64,000 nt of DNA from Actinophytocola algeriensis (GTDB taxonomy: Bacteria; Actinomycetota; Actinomycetes; Mycobacteriales; Pseudonocardiaceae): assembly GCF_014203735.1 (NCBI RefSeq), contig NZ_JACHJQ010000016.1, positions 17,472-81,471 on the forward strand. The letters are read 5' to 3'. Position 1 is the stretch's first letter, and each line of letters starts with the position of its first letter. Positions 19,099-28,522 of the stretch are shown piece by piece. The position numbers and the translations under genes were made by a program. Under the pieces are notes generated by a model, which did no database searches, was not told the origin of the DNA, and saw only the letters and a program-made list of their open reading frames with translations.

Positions 19099-19744
19099 CC
19101 AGCGACGAGCCGCCGAACTGCATGCCGTTCGCGATCACCGCAGCTCGTCACCGGTGCCGGACGCCGTCACCGGTGCGACCGGCGCGGGAATCTCGCCACA
19201 GCGCGAACACGAGATCGAGGTCGGCCCCACCGGGCCGCGTCGGCCGACGGTCGAAGTGCAGTGGTTGGGCCGGGCGAAGAGGAGAAGTCCCGCCGTCTGT
19301 GTGTTCAACCGGCGGGACCTTGACCGTCCACTCGGTGATGGACGGCCCAAAGGAAATTGCCCCGCCCCAGGGAAATCAAACACCCGATCGGGTGGACCGG
19401 TCCTGGTCCGCAGCGAGTAGTCGAGGCGGCTGAGACAAAGGGGACGTCGAGGAACGCCTTCTCGATCCTCGCCGCCGTCTTTCGCGCAAACATGGATCAC
19501 CCGCACCACGTGCGCCAGCCGGGTGGCCAGTAACAGTCGGTACGGCAGCGACCGCCGCGGCCCCTCGCCCATAACCTCGCCCTGACCACGAAAGTGGTGT
19601 CACCGGCGCTGACTGTCCTACGCAGAGTAGAGTTCAATGCATCTTGCGGGTTGAGCAACCAGCCTGGACAACCATCGCCTCCCGGCGGAGTGGAGTGTTC
19701 AGTGGCAGGCCTTCCAGACGCCTTCCCATGACTCGACCGACATC
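19099..19744 (+). other. Intergenic stretch without a convincing gene
   Basis: 646 bases between acetate kinase and the STAS gene. Short open frames on both strands lack family resemblance and normal codon pattern. A small inverted repeat GGTTG-AG-CAACC lies near 19651-19662. The 3' part probably holds the promoter of the STAS gene, but no clear -35/-10 pair was found. Confidence 0.4.
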
Positions 19745-20086
19745 ATGTGGGTGCGGGACATCGACAACCACACGGTGATCCTCCGGGTGCACGGCGAAGT
19801 GGACATGCTCACCACACCGGTTCTCGTGGAGCAGCTGCGTGCCGCCGAGGCGCTCCTGTCGCCACCCGTACCGGTGCTGGTCGACCTCACCGGAGTCACG
19901 TTCCTCGCGTCCGCAGGCCTGTCAGCCCTCGTCGAGTACGGGGAGCGCTACGCCGAACTCGGCAGCCAGCTACGCGTGGTCGCCACCGACCGAGCGGTGA
20001 TCCGGCCGATCACCGTGACCGGGCTGCACGAGCTCCTGCCTGTGTTCCCCACCGAGCAGGAGGCGCTGCAGAGGTTCCCAGGCTGA
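19745..20086 (+). CDS. STAS-domain anti-sigma factor antagonist
   Basis: 113 residues, a complete single STAS domain. The conserved loop VTFLASAGLSALVEYGE contains the Ser that partner anti-sigma kinases phosphorylate in the SpoIIAA/RsbV family. The protein would bind and sequester an anti-sigma factor when unphosphorylated. No anti-sigma kinase or sigma gene is adjacent, so the partner must be elsewhere. No in-frame start exists shortly upstream, so the ATG at 19745 is used. Confidence 0.85.
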   Translation: MWVRDIDNHTVILRVHGEVDMLTTPVLVEQLRAAEALLSPPVPVLVDLTGVTFLASAGLSALVEYGERYAELGSQLRVVATDRAVIRPITVTGLHELLPVFPTEQEALQRFPG

Positions 20087-20174
20087 GCTGTCCGCGCCAC
20101 CGATGTCACCCGAAGCCCAGGTCATGCGGCGGTACCGGAGGCGTTGAGCCGGATTGGCGCGGAGAGCGCTGGGT

Positions 20175-21158
20175 ATGTCCGAGCCCATGCGGGCGAGGAA
20201 TCGTGTGGTCGTGGTAACCGGGGCGTCGAGTGGCATCGGACGGGCGACCGCCCTCGCGTTCGCCGACCGAGGTTGTTCCCTCGTCCTGGCGGCCCGGCGG
20301 GAGACGGCCTTGGCGGAGGTCGCCGAGGAGTGCACGACCCGGGGCGGGCAGGCTCTCGCCGTCCCGACGGACGTGACCGATCCGGAGGCGGTGCAGCGGC
20401 TGGCCGGGCGCACACTCGACCGGTTCGACCGGATCGACGTGTGGGTCAACGCCGCCGCCGTCACCGTCTTCAGCCCGTTCGAGGACGTTCCGCTCGAGGA
20501 CTTCCGGCGCGTGCTGGACGTGAACGTGATGGGTTACGTGCACGGAGCGCGCGCCGCCCTGCCCGTCATGCGTGGACAACGCCGGGGCGTGCTCGTCAAC
20601 GTGTCCTCGATCGTCGCCGCGATACCCCAGCCCTACACCCACGTCTACGGCATGTCGAAGGCCGCGGTCCGGGCACTGAGCACCAGTCTGCGCCAGGAGC
20701 TTCGGGTCGCCGGGGTGCGCGGCGTCGCGGTGTGCTCGGTGCTCCCCGCGAGCATCGACACCCCGCTGTTCCAGCACGCCGCCAACTACACCGGCCGCCG
20801 GGCGATCGCGATGCCACCGGTGTACCCCGTGGAACGGGTCGCGCGCGGCATCGTGAACCTGGTCCGGTTGCCCCGCCGCGAGGTGGTCGTCGGCCCGATG
20901 GGACGCAACCTGCTGATGATGGCGAAGCTGACACCCGGGCTGACCGAGAAGCTGATGGCCGTCCAGGTGAACCAGACCCACCTCTCCCGCCGGCAGCAGG
21001 CACCGCACACGGCGGGCAACCTCCACGAACCCTCCGCCGACGGCTCCGGCTCGGCCGACGGGGGCTGGCACGGCAGGCGGCGGACAGCCGTCCGACGTGC
21101 CGCCACTGTCGCACTGCTCGCGGGAGCGGCAGCCGCCAGCCGACGGCGGACGCGCTGA
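20175..21158 (+). CDS. Short-chain dehydrogenase/reductase
   Basis: About 327 residues from the ATG at 20175. The classical SDR elements are all present: VVVTGASSGIGRATALA (cofactor loop), VNAAAV, the catalytic Ser in LVNVSSIVAA and YGMSKAAVRAL (Tyr and Lys). A 60-residue C-terminal extension rich in Arg/Ala ends in a hydrophobic Ala stretch and RRRTR, which may touch the membrane. Similar proteins in actinomycetes are stress-linked; the substrate is unknown. The in-frame upstream TTG at 20154 is less likely. Confidence 0.85.
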   Translation: MSEPMRARNRVVVVTGASSGIGRATALAFADRGCSLVLAARRETALAEVAEECTTRGGQALAVPTDVTDPEAVQRLAGRTLDRFDRIDVWVNAAAVTVFSPFEDVPLEDFRRVLDVNVMGYVHGARAALPVMRGQRRGVLVNVSSIVAAIPQPYTHVYGMSKAAVRALSTSLRQELRVAGVRGVAVCSVLPASIDTPLFQHAANYTGRRAIAMPPVYPVERVARGIVNLVRLPRREVVVGPMGRNLLMMAKLTPGLTEKLMAVQVNQTHLSRRQQAPHTAGNLHEPSADGSGSADGGWHGRRRTAVRRAATVALLAGAAAASRRRTR

Positions 21159-21206
21159 CCGGACTGTGCTCACCGGACCACTGATCGGACGGCAGGTGCC
21201 ACCAGG

Positions 21207-21800
21207 TCAGCGGAGCTGGGGCAGCACGCGGTCGCCGAACACGTCGAGGAAGCGTTCCTGGTCGCGACCCACCTGGTGCAGGTAGACGCGCTCGATGCCC
21301 AGCTCGGCGTAGGAGGCCAGCACCTCGGCGTGCCGGCCGGGGTCGGCGGACATCAGGACGCTGCTCTCGAGCGCCTCGCTCGGCACGTGCTCGGTGGCCG
21401 CGTCGAACTGCTCCGGCAGCTCCAGTTCCTCGGTGAGCGCCGGTGGTAGGGCGTTGAGGCGCCACTGGTCCATGGCCTGGGCCCGCACCTCCTCGTCGGT
21501 CTCCGCCCACGACAGGTGCACCTGCAGGTGCACGGGTTTGCCCTCCCCGCCGCCGTCGCGGAACGCGTCGAGGATCTGCCGCAGCGCGTCCCGGGGAGCG
21601 TTGACCGTGATGAGACCGTCCGCCCACGACGCGACCTCTCGCGCGGTCTGTGGCGTCATCGCCGCGGCGAACAGCGGCGGGCTCGCCGTGGGCCGGGTGT
21701 ACAGCCGTGCCGCCCGCACCGTGACCACGTGGTCCTCGTCGACGGTGTCGCCGGCCAGGAGGCGCCGCACGATGTCCGCGCACGTGGCCGAATGCCGCGT
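21207..21800 (-). pseudogene. LLM-class F420/FMN-dependent oxidoreductase, C-terminal half only
   Basis: The reading ADIVRRLLAGDTVDED through WADGLITVNAPRDAL, VHLQVHLSWAETDEE and the end RFLDVFGDRVLPQL matches the second half of luciferase-like monooxygenases of the ~320-residue TIGR03885 type. The first ~130 residues, with the start and the nucleotide-binding strands, are missing. The upstream gene's stop lies only ~16 bases away at 21816. A deletion fusing the two loci explains the truncation. A 187-residue open frame remains but is unlikely to fold as an active barrel. Confidence 0.65.
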
Positions 21801-21815
21801 TCTCGCCGTCGGTGG

Positions 21816-23210
21816 TCAGCGCACGGTGGTGTAGCCGACCGCGGGGTGCTCGTGGGTGGTGAGCCGTTCGCGCACCCAGTCCCAGGGCGCCGTGCCGGGC
21901 AGGACCGGCACCTCCGGCAGTGCGGCGGCGGCGCGGTGGAAGCGGCCGTTGCTCGCGAAGTCCTGGGGATAGGCGTCGGTGTCCGCGCCGCAGTAGGCGC
22001 CGTGCCGGCGGGCGTGGCCGAGAACCCTGTCCCAGTCCTCGATGCCGGCCCTGCCGATGGAGCAGGTGCCGTGCGAGAACAGGCCGAGGTGGATCTCGTC
22101 GTACGGTTCCGCCTCCCGGACGTACTTCTCGAGCGTGTCGCGGGCGGCGCAGGTGCCGAACAGCGTCCAGTACGGCACGAGCCCCCGCGCGAGCGGCAGG
22201 TGGGCGTCGATCACCGCGAAGCAGCTGACCAGCAGCCGGTCCGCGGGCGTGCCCTGCTCGGCGTACCAGGACCGGTACAGCTCGGCGACCGGGCCGCTGA
22301 GCGCGTCGGCGCGCGGGAAGGTCAGCCGGTCCAGCCGCCGGTCCTCCGCACGGCACAGGTCCTCCAGGTCGCCCAGCAGCGCGGGGTCGAAACCCCACTC
22401 CGCCTCGGGGCTGTCCCCGTCCGCGGGCGGTGGGTCCCACGCCCGTCGTTCCGCGCCCTGCTCGGCGAGGAACTCGGCGACCCGCGGACCGCCTTTCGCG
22501 TACTCCTCGGCGGTGGCGTCGCCGACGGCGCCGTGCTGGAAGACCTGCCGGGACCCGGTTGCCGTGGTGGGCCAGCGTTCCGTGCAGTCGGTCACCACGA
22601 CGGTGCCGCCCGGAGCCAGGTTCTCGCGGAGGAACTCCCGGTAGGCGTCGGGCAGCTGCTGGTACTTGAACCGGAAGTAGCCCATGCGGCGGATCATCAG
22701 CCGGTCCTGGTTGGCGTCGTGCATGTGGTGCAGCGCCACCCCCGGATTCGCTTCGGTGAACGCGTCCCGGGCGTCGGCGAGTTCGGTCACGGCCTTGGCC
22801 GGGTCGTCGGGGTCGAGGCCGTGGTGGCGCACCGGGACGAGGAAGGTTTGGGGCAGCCAGGGAATCCCGGCCAGCGCGGCGAGGTGGGCGACCGCGCCGG
22901 AGGACGAGCCGACGAGCACCGCCGGGTACTGCCCGCGCGGGTACTGCGAGCAGGCCCACTCCGCGATCGCGTCCGTGTCCACCATGCCCACGCGGCTCGG
23001 TTGGACCGCCTCGGACCAGCCCGACCAGATGTAGAGGGCCTCGCGGACGCGGAGCGGCATGTGGTTCACCAGCGGCAGCAGCCGGCTGACCGCACGCGCG
23101 GCGGGACCGAGCCCGAGCGCCGGGCTGCTCGACCCGTGGAGGTGCTGCGCGAGCACCCGGTGAAAGGTGGACGCGGAGTCGAACGACGCGACGGCACGCT
23201 TCGGCCTCAT
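21816..23210 (-). CDS. Uncharacterised protein of 464 residues with a Ser-motif fold segment
   Basis: The ATG at 23210 overlaps the stop of the upstream hydrolase gene (ATGA), so the two are co-translated. The segment YPAVLVGSSSGAVAHLAALA resembles the nucleophile elbow of alpha/beta or patatin-like hydrolases, and SCFAVIDAHLPLARG and FSHGTCSIGRAGIEDWDRVL are further conserved-looking blocks. The rest matches no family I know. Coupling to an alpha/beta hydrolase suggests a shared pathway. Function not assigned. Confidence 0.6.
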   Translation of the reverse strand: MRPKRAVASFDSASTFHRVLAQHLHGSSSPALGLGPAARAVSRLLPLVNHMPLRVREALYIWSGWSEAVQPSRVGMVDTDAIAEWACSQYPRGQYPAVLVGSSSGAVAHLAALAGIPWLPQTFLVPVRHHGLDPDDPAKAVTELADARDAFTEANPGVALHHMHDANQDRLMIRRMGYFRFKYQQLPDAYREFLRENLAPGGTVVVTDCTERWPTTATGSRQVFQHGAVGDATAEEYAKGGPRVAEFLAEQGAERRAWDPPPADGDSPEAEWGFDPALLGDLEDLCRAEDRRLDRLTFPRADALSGPVAELYRSWYAEQGTPADRLLVSCFAVIDAHLPLARGLVPYWTLFGTCAARDTLEKYVREAEPYDEIHLGLFSHGTCSIGRAGIEDWDRVLGHARRHGAYCGADTDAYPQDFASNGRFHRAAAALPEVPVLPGTAPWDWVRERLTTHEHPAVGYTTVR

Positions 23211-24004
23211 GACGCCGCCTTCCGGACCTCGGCGGCCAGGTCGCGCAGCGGCTCCGACCACGCGGTGGGATCGCGCCAGAGGAACGTGTGCGGGCCTGGG
23301 AAGGTCAGCAGCCGCCCGTCCTCGGCGACGTCGGCCAGGTGCCGGGCCCAGCGGTCCGTGCACAGGGCGTCCTCCCGGCCGCGGAGCACGAGCAGCGGAC
23401 CGCGGATTCGCGGGACCGTCTCCTCGAGACGGTCCCGCAGGTGCGCGCGGAGCAGGTGCACGATCTGCCGCACGCCCGCGCGGCGCCACTCGGGGCGGTG
23501 GATCTCGTCCAGTCCGGGCATGGGGTAGGCGGAGTCCCGGCGCCAGAAGTACAGGGCACGCGGCACGGACCTGGCCTTCGGGTCCAGGGTGGGACTGGCG
23601 AGGACCGTCGCGGCGACGAGGTCCGGCCGGGACGCGGCGACGTGGGCGGCCACCTGTGTTCCGCTGGAGTGCCCGGCCATGATCACCGGAGGCAGGCCGG
23701 CCGCGTCCAGCCAGTCGCCCACCGCTTCGGCGAACTCCGGCACCTCCAGCCGCCGGGGCGGGTCACCGCTGCCGGCCAACCCTGGCAGGTCGACCAGGAA
23801 CGACCGGGTCCAGCCGAGTGCGGCCTGCGCAGGCGTCAGGTAGTCCGAGACCGCCATGCCCATCACGGTCACCACCGGCGGCTCGTCCCCCGGCGACCCG
23901 AACACGCGGGCACGAACGCGGCCGTACCGGGTGTCGGCGAACCGCACCGAGTACTCGTCAGGCAGGTCCGGTGGCATGCTCGGCGTCCCGGAAGTGTCGA
24001 CCAT
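23207..24004 (-). CDS. Alpha/beta hydrolase
   Basis: About 265 residues from the ATG at 24004; an upstream start at 24094 is also open. The catalytic triad can be read: Ser in AGHSSGTQVA, Asp in RGREDALC and His in FPGPHTFLW, in the right order and spacing. Esterase, lipase or haloperoxidase-like activity cannot be told apart. The stop overlaps the downstream ATG. Confidence 0.8.
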   Translation of the reverse strand: MVDTSGTPSMPPDLPDEYSVRFADTRYGRVRARVFGSPGDEPPVVTVMGMAVSDYLTPAQAALGWTRSFLVDLPGLAGSGDPPRRLEVPEFAEAVGDWLDAAGLPPVIMAGHSSGTQVAAHVAASRPDLVAATVLASPTLDPKARSVPRALYFWRRDSAYPMPGLDEIHRPEWRRAGVRQIVHLLRAHLRDRLEETVPRIRGPLLVLRGREDALCTDRWARHLADVAEDGRLLTFPGPHTFLWRDPTAWSEPLRDLAAEVRKAAS

Positions 24005-24152
24005 GATCTCGGATGCCCGGCCAGCCCTACCCGAAACGTCCGCATACCCCCTCTCGATGACCGCTGTTCGGGTGCTCGGCAGCACATCCATCACGCGCTG
24101 TTGACCGGTGGAGTGGTGAGGGCTCCCACGAGGTTGGGGCGGTGCGGAGTTG

Positions 24153-24766
24153 TCATTGAGCGGGCGGGTACTGGTCCTGCTTCAGCAGCCGTGCGAGGTG
24201 TACCGCGTTCGCCGCGAGCTTCTTGTTGGTGCTGGCGACCGCGTCGGGGGTGCTGTCCAGGTCCAGGTAGTCCTTCGGGTTCATTGCCTCGGAGTTCCAG
24301 TAGGTGCGCCGCTCGCTGGGATGGTGAACCCGATGTCGTTGAGGGCCTGGAAGCAGTCGGCGATGATCTTGTGGGCGCCGTCCTCGTTGCCGACGACCGC
24401 CACCACGGCCACCTTGCCGTACATGGACGGCCGTCCCTGATCGTCGGTCTCGGACAGTTCGGCGTCCAGCCGCTCCATGACCCGCTGCGCGACGCTGGAG
24501 GGATGTCCAACCCAGGTCGGGGTCGACAGCACCAGGATGTCCGCGGCGAGGATCCGCTCCCGCAGCTGGGGCCACTGGTCGCCGTTGCCCATGTCGGTCT
24601 TGACGCCGGGGCGCACGTCGAAGTCCACGACGCGGACCAGGCCACCGGTGACGCCGTGGCCGCGGAGCTCGTCGAGGACCTGGGTGGCGATCTTATCGCT
24701 GCTCGACGGCTCCGGCGACGGCTTGAGGGTGCAGGTCAACGCGAGCGCGGTCAGTGTCGATGCCAT
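24153..24766 (-). pseudogene. Flavodoxin-fold NAD(P)H-dependent oxidoreductase, one frameshift
   Basis: MASTLTALALTCTLKPSPEP at 24766 begins a flavodoxin-like fold with the FMN loop KPSPEPSSSDK and LVLSTPTWVGHPSSVAQRVM. Near 24310 the frame shifts after DIGFTIPA; the neighbouring frame continues RTYWNSEAMNPKDYLDLDST and NKKLAANAVHLARLLK to a stop at 24153. One base change restores about 204 residues, the usual length. It would reduce quinones or similar acceptors in the cytosol. Confidence 0.7.
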
Positions 24767-24912
24767 GCCGTGGGCCTACCCACCGGTCGCCGCTGAATCT
24801 CGCACACGCACGATCAGTCGTCAGGTTGATGCCTGGCACTGACGTGGTTGATGACGGCGAGGCCGGTTACCCAGTGGTTCGGTCCCGAGCGGGCCGTGGG
24901 AGGTGGTGGACG

Positions 24913-25869
24913 GTGGGCTACCGGGACGACGCCGTCGCGCTGTCACGGCCGCTGACCGACGCCGGGGACCTCGACGCGGTGCTGAAGCGGGTGGGCGCGG
25001 CGCGGGTGGTGATGCTGGGCGAGGCCAGCCACGGCACCCACGAGTTCTACCGGTGGCGCGCCCTGCTCACCCAGCGCCTGATCACCGAGAAGGGGTTCTC
25101 CTTCGTCGCGGTCGAGGGCGACTGGCCCGACTGCGACCGGATCGACCGCGCCGTGCGCTGCCTGCCGGACGCACCCGGCGACCCCCGCGCGGCGCTGTCC
25201 GCGTTCGAGCGGTGGCCGACCTGGATATGGGCCAACGAGGAGGTCCTGGACTTCTGCCGGTGGCTGCGCTCGCACAACCTGCGCCAGGACCCTGCCGACC
25301 GGGTCGGGTTCCACGGCCTGGACGTCTACTCCCTGTGGGAGTCGCTGCGCGAGATCCTCACCTACCTGCGCGAGCACGACCCCGACCAGGTCCCGGTCGC
25401 GCTGGCCGCCTACCGCTGCTTCCAACCGTACGACGAGGACCCCCAGACCTACGCTGCCGCCACCCGATTCGCCTCCGCGAGCTGTGAGACCGAGGTCTTG
25501 GACCTGCTCGTGCGGCTGCGCGAGCAGGCCGCGACCGACGGCGCGAACCGCTTCGGAGCCTGGCAGAACGCCGAGATCGTCGCCGGCGCCGAACGGTACT
25601 ACCGGGCCATGATCGGCGGCGGGCGCCAGTCCTGGAACGTGCGCGACCAGCACATGGACAACACCCTCGACCGGCTCCTCACCCACTACGGCCCGACCGC
25701 CAAGGCCGAGAAGCGGGCCGGTCGACGGTCGCGGCACACGCCGCACCGTCAGGTGGCCGGGTGGTCGCGACCCTGGCCTTCGACAGCGCAGGGCCAATGC
25801 TCCGGTCACCGCCGCGGCCACCGAGCCGCCGACGAAGGACAGAGCAAGACGAGCGACGGAGAGACGCAC
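24913..25869 (+). pseudogene. Erythromycin esterase family protein, C-terminal half missing
   Basis: GTG at 24913 with GGAGGTGG upstream. VVMLGEASHGTHEFYRWRAL carries the first conserved Glu-His region of erythromycin-esterase-like hydrolases, followed by FVAVEGDWPDCDRIDRAV and VGFHGLDVYSLWESLREIL. The match stops at DNTLDRLLTHYGPTAKAEK (about 25715), just before the segment with the remaining catalytic His. Then come about 50 low-complexity residues, and the frame stays open into the GAF-ANTAR gene. It is probably a truncated, inactive esterase; a read-through fusion is possible. Confidence 0.65.
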
Positions 25870-26685
25870 GTGCAGGACGACATCTGGCGCCGGGACAAGG
25901 CCGCGTTCGTCGCCGAACCGGCGGACGCACCCCACCCGGTCGCCGACGACCCGGACCACAGCCCGCTGGCCCGCCAGTTCGCGGTCCTCACCAGGACACT
26001 GCTGCACACCGAGACCGTGGCCTCGGCCCTGGAGCTCGTGGTGCGCGCCACGCACGCCATCGTCCCGGACGCTGACCTCGTCAGCCTCACCCTCCGCTCG
26101 ACCGACGGGCAGCTGCACACGCCACTGGAGACCGACCCCGTCGGCAGCGAGCTCGACGGCCTGCAGTACACCCACGAGGAAGGCCCGTGCCTCGACGCGG
26201 CCCGTGAGGACGGCATCGCCTACACCCACAGCGGTGACCTCGCCGCCTCTCCCGACTGGCCGCGCTTCGGACCGCTGGCGGCGGACCGCGGTTACCGCTC
26301 GGTGCTCTCCACCGCGCTCGTGGTCGACGCCAACCCGCCACGGCTGTCCGGCGCACTGAACATCTACTCCCGCGAACTCGGCAGGCTCGGCGACGAGACG
26401 ACCCGTGACCGCGCCCTGCTGCTCGCGACCCACGCCTCCCTGGCCCTGGCCCGCACCGAAGCGGTCCGGCTCGCCGAACTCCGCGAGGCCCAGCTGCGCC
26501 GCGCACTCGACACCCGCGACGTCATCGGACAGGCCAAGGGCATCCTCATGCAGCGCCGCGGCATCACCGCTGACCAAGCGTTCGACCTGCTGCGGCGAAC
26601 CTCACAGGACCTCAACGTCAAGCTCGCCGAACTCGCGCACACCCTCGCCTCCAGGCACACCGAACTCGACCTGCCGCGGAGCTGA
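25870..26685 (+). CDS. GAF-ANTAR regulator, first of the array
   Basis: 271 residues if started at the GTG at 25870, which has GGAGAG 6-7 bases upstream. GAF domain about 25-190 with QYTHEEGPCLDA; ANTAR domain about 205-265 with RDVIGQAKGILMQRRGITAD, a canonical RNA-binding helix pair. The frame is open upstream through the truncated esterase, so a longer fusion protein cannot be excluded. It heads a row of five ANTAR-type genes in the same direction. Confidence 0.88.
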   Translation: MQDDIWRRDKAAFVAEPADAPHPVADDPDHSPLARQFAVLTRTLLHTETVASALELVVRATHAIVPDADLVSLTLRSTDGQLHTPLETDPVGSELDGLQYTHEEGPCLDAAREDGIAYTHSGDLAASPDWPRFGPLAADRGYRSVLSTALVVDANPPRLSGALNIYSRELGRLGDETTRDRALLLATHASLALARTEAVRLAELREAQLRRALDTRDVIGQAKGILMQRRGITADQAFDLLRRTSQDLNVKLAELAHTLASRHTELDLPRS

Positions 26686-26734
26686 GCCCACAAGGAGGGG
26701 GAGGCCGGCGGACGGTGGGCGCTGGGGTCGTACG

Positions 26735-26800
26735 GCACGCCCGCGCCGGGCGTGCGGTGCACCTCGCAGCACCAGGAACAATGCCGCGGCGTCCCGGCAT
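26735..26800 (+). promoter_or_regulatory. Two adjacent RNA hairpins between ANTAR genes
   Basis: Hairpin one (26735-26755) has a perfect 9-bp stem GCACGCCCG/CGGGCGTGC with a CGC loop. Hairpin two (26781-26800) has the stem ATGCCG/CGGCAT with an 8-base loop. They lie 25 bases apart in the leader of the next GAF-ANTAR gene. Paired hairpins are the known target form of ANTAR proteins, but the hexaloop with the conserved A and G is not seen here, so a plain terminator is equally possible. Confidence 0.4.
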
Positions 26801-26876
26801 GTCCGGGCGGGGTGACCGGACTAGTGTCGCGCGTGTGCGCTTGTCATCGGCGCGATTTGCAAGCACGGGAGTGGGG

Positions 26877-27626
26877 ATGGATCGGATCCAGGAGACGTCA
26901 GTCGCGTTGGCGGAGCTGACGGACTCCATCCGGCCCGACGAGCCACGCGAGGTGTTGCTGGCGCGGGTCGCCTCCCGCGTCGTGAGGTTGATGCCCGGTG
27001 CGGACGCCGTGACGGTCACGCTGGTCGTCGACGGCACACCGAACACCGTGGCGGCGACCGAGGAGTCGCTGGTGCCTCTGGACCAGATCCAGTACACCAC
27101 CGGGACCGGCCCGTGTCTCGACGCGCTCCGCACCGAGACCCTCGTCCGAGCCGAACGCGCCGACATGGCGCAGCGCTGGCCGGCGTTCGCGGACGTGGCC
27201 GAGACAACCGGTGTCCTCACCTCGTTGTCGTGTCCGCTGTTCCTGCCCGCCGACGGCGCCGCCTCGAGCAGGCGGGCACTCGACCACCGGCTGTCCGGTG
27301 CGCTCAACGTGTGGAGCTTCCAGCCCGACGCCTTCGCCCCGGCCGAGGCCACGCTCATCGCGATGTTCACCTCCGCACTGTCCTCGATCATCCTCACCGC
27401 GACCCGCTGGGCTGCCGCCGAGAAGCAGACCGATCAACTGCTGGTCGCCCTCGAGACCCGCGATGCCATCGCGACCGCGAAGGGCATCGTCATGGTCTAC
27501 CACCGCCTGGGCGTCGATGAGGCGTTCCAGTGGCTGGTGGACGCGTCCCAGCGGACCAACCGGAAGATCCGTGACCTGGCCCGGTTGATCATCGACGATC
27601 CCGACGTCGTCAACGGCAAGGTCTGA
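26877..27626 (+). CDS. GAF-ANTAR regulator, second of the array
   Basis: 249 residues from the ATG at 26877 with GGGAG upstream. GAF domain about 20-170 (QYTTGTGPCLDALR, LSGALNVWSF); ANTAR domain about 185-245 (RDAIATAKGIVMVYHRLGVD, and FQWLVDASQRTNRKIRDLAR). The AKG core is kept, so RNA binding is plausible. A paired-hairpin leader precedes it. Confidence 0.88.
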   Translation: MDRIQETSVALAELTDSIRPDEPREVLLARVASRVVRLMPGADAVTVTLVVDGTPNTVAATEESLVPLDQIQYTTGTGPCLDALRTETLVRAERADMAQRWPAFADVAETTGVLTSLSCPLFLPADGAASSRRALDHRLSGALNVWSFQPDAFAPAEATLIAMFTSALSSIILTATRWAAAEKQTDQLLVALETRDAIATAKGIVMVYHRLGVDEAFQWLVDASQRTNRKIRDLARLIIDDPDVVNGKV

Positions 27627-27767
27627 GGCCCGACCCGGTGCGCAGGCGACCACGTGATGTACCAGGCACCTGCGGTCAGCGTCGCGACCCGCGTTGGACG
27701 AAGATGAACACCGAGAAGAGCCCAGGACGGCAGCTGCCGACGGTGGAGCACGGAGGTAGGTGCAGCG

Positions 27768-28472
27768 GTGGATGATGAACGCCGTCAGCGGCTCTGGCGG
27801 CTCGTCACCGCACGAGCCACCGGTGACGGGCCCGGCTGGGGGTCGATGGTCTGCGCGGTCGCCGTCGACCGGCTCGACGTCGACGGCGCGGCCATCTCGG
27901 TCCGCACGTCGGGACGTGCCCAGGACCTGATCGCGGTCAACGGCACCTGGGCGCAGCGGCTCGAGGAGCTGCAGTACACCCTCGGGGAGGGCCCCGGGGT
28001 CGAGGCGTACACCACCGCCGGTCCCGTACTCGTCGCCGACCTGTCCGACGCCGCCCCGCGGTGGCCAGGATTCGCCAGGTCAGCGGCCGAGGAGGGACTC
28101 GCCGCGGTGTTCGCCCTGCCTCTGCAGGAAGGCGCGATCCGGCTGGGCGCGCTCGACCTGTACCGCCGCCGGACCGGCGGGTTGTCGACCGAGGAACTCG
28201 CCGACGCGGCCGTCCTGGCCGACCTCGCCACCACCGCACTGCTGACCGACACCTCCCCCGACACGACGGGACCGTCGAGGAGCGCCGACGGGGCCGGGCA
28301 CTACGACGACGTCAACATCGCCATTGGCATGCTCGCCGCCGAACTGCACATCAGCATCGCCGACGCATCACTCCGCCTCCGCGCGCACGCCTACAGCACC
28401 GGCACACCACTGCTCGAGATCGCCCACGCCGTACTCACCCGGAAGTTGCGAGCCGACGCCTTCCAGGACTGA
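27768..28472 (+). CDS. GAF-ANTAR regulator, third of the array, divergent ANTAR
   Basis: 234 residues from the GTG at 27768, with GGAGG about 14 bases upstream. GAF domain about 15-160 (QYTLGEGPGVEAY: the usual CLDA is replaced). The ANTAR helix reads YDDVNIAIGMLAAELHISIA, so the AKG core is AIG and the basic residues are lost. RNA binding may be weakened or altered. WRLVTARATGDGPGWGSMVC at the N-terminus is typical for the group. Confidence 0.82.
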   Translation: MDDERRQRLWRLVTARATGDGPGWGSMVCAVAVDRLDVDGAAISVRTSGRAQDLIAVNGTWAQRLEELQYTLGEGPGVEAYTTAGPVLVADLSDAAPRWPGFARSAAEEGLAAVFALPLQEGAIRLGALDLYRRRTGGLSTEELADAAVLADLATTALLTDTSPDTTGPSRSADGAGHYDDVNIAIGMLAAELHISIADASLRLRAHAYSTGTPLLEIAHAVLTRKLRADAFQD

Positions 28473-28522
28473 CCCCACCCGCCACCCGGCGAAAGCGTCA
28501 GCCCCGGTCGTATGCTGGCCCG

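Noticed and set aside
19135..19572. Minus-strand frame of 145 codons in the gap after ackA
   Set aside because: No family match, no ribosome site, composition unlike coding DNA here.
21516..23528. Plus-strand open frame of 670 codons
   Set aside because: Antisense of the 464-residue protein and the hydrolase; no domain and poor codon pattern.
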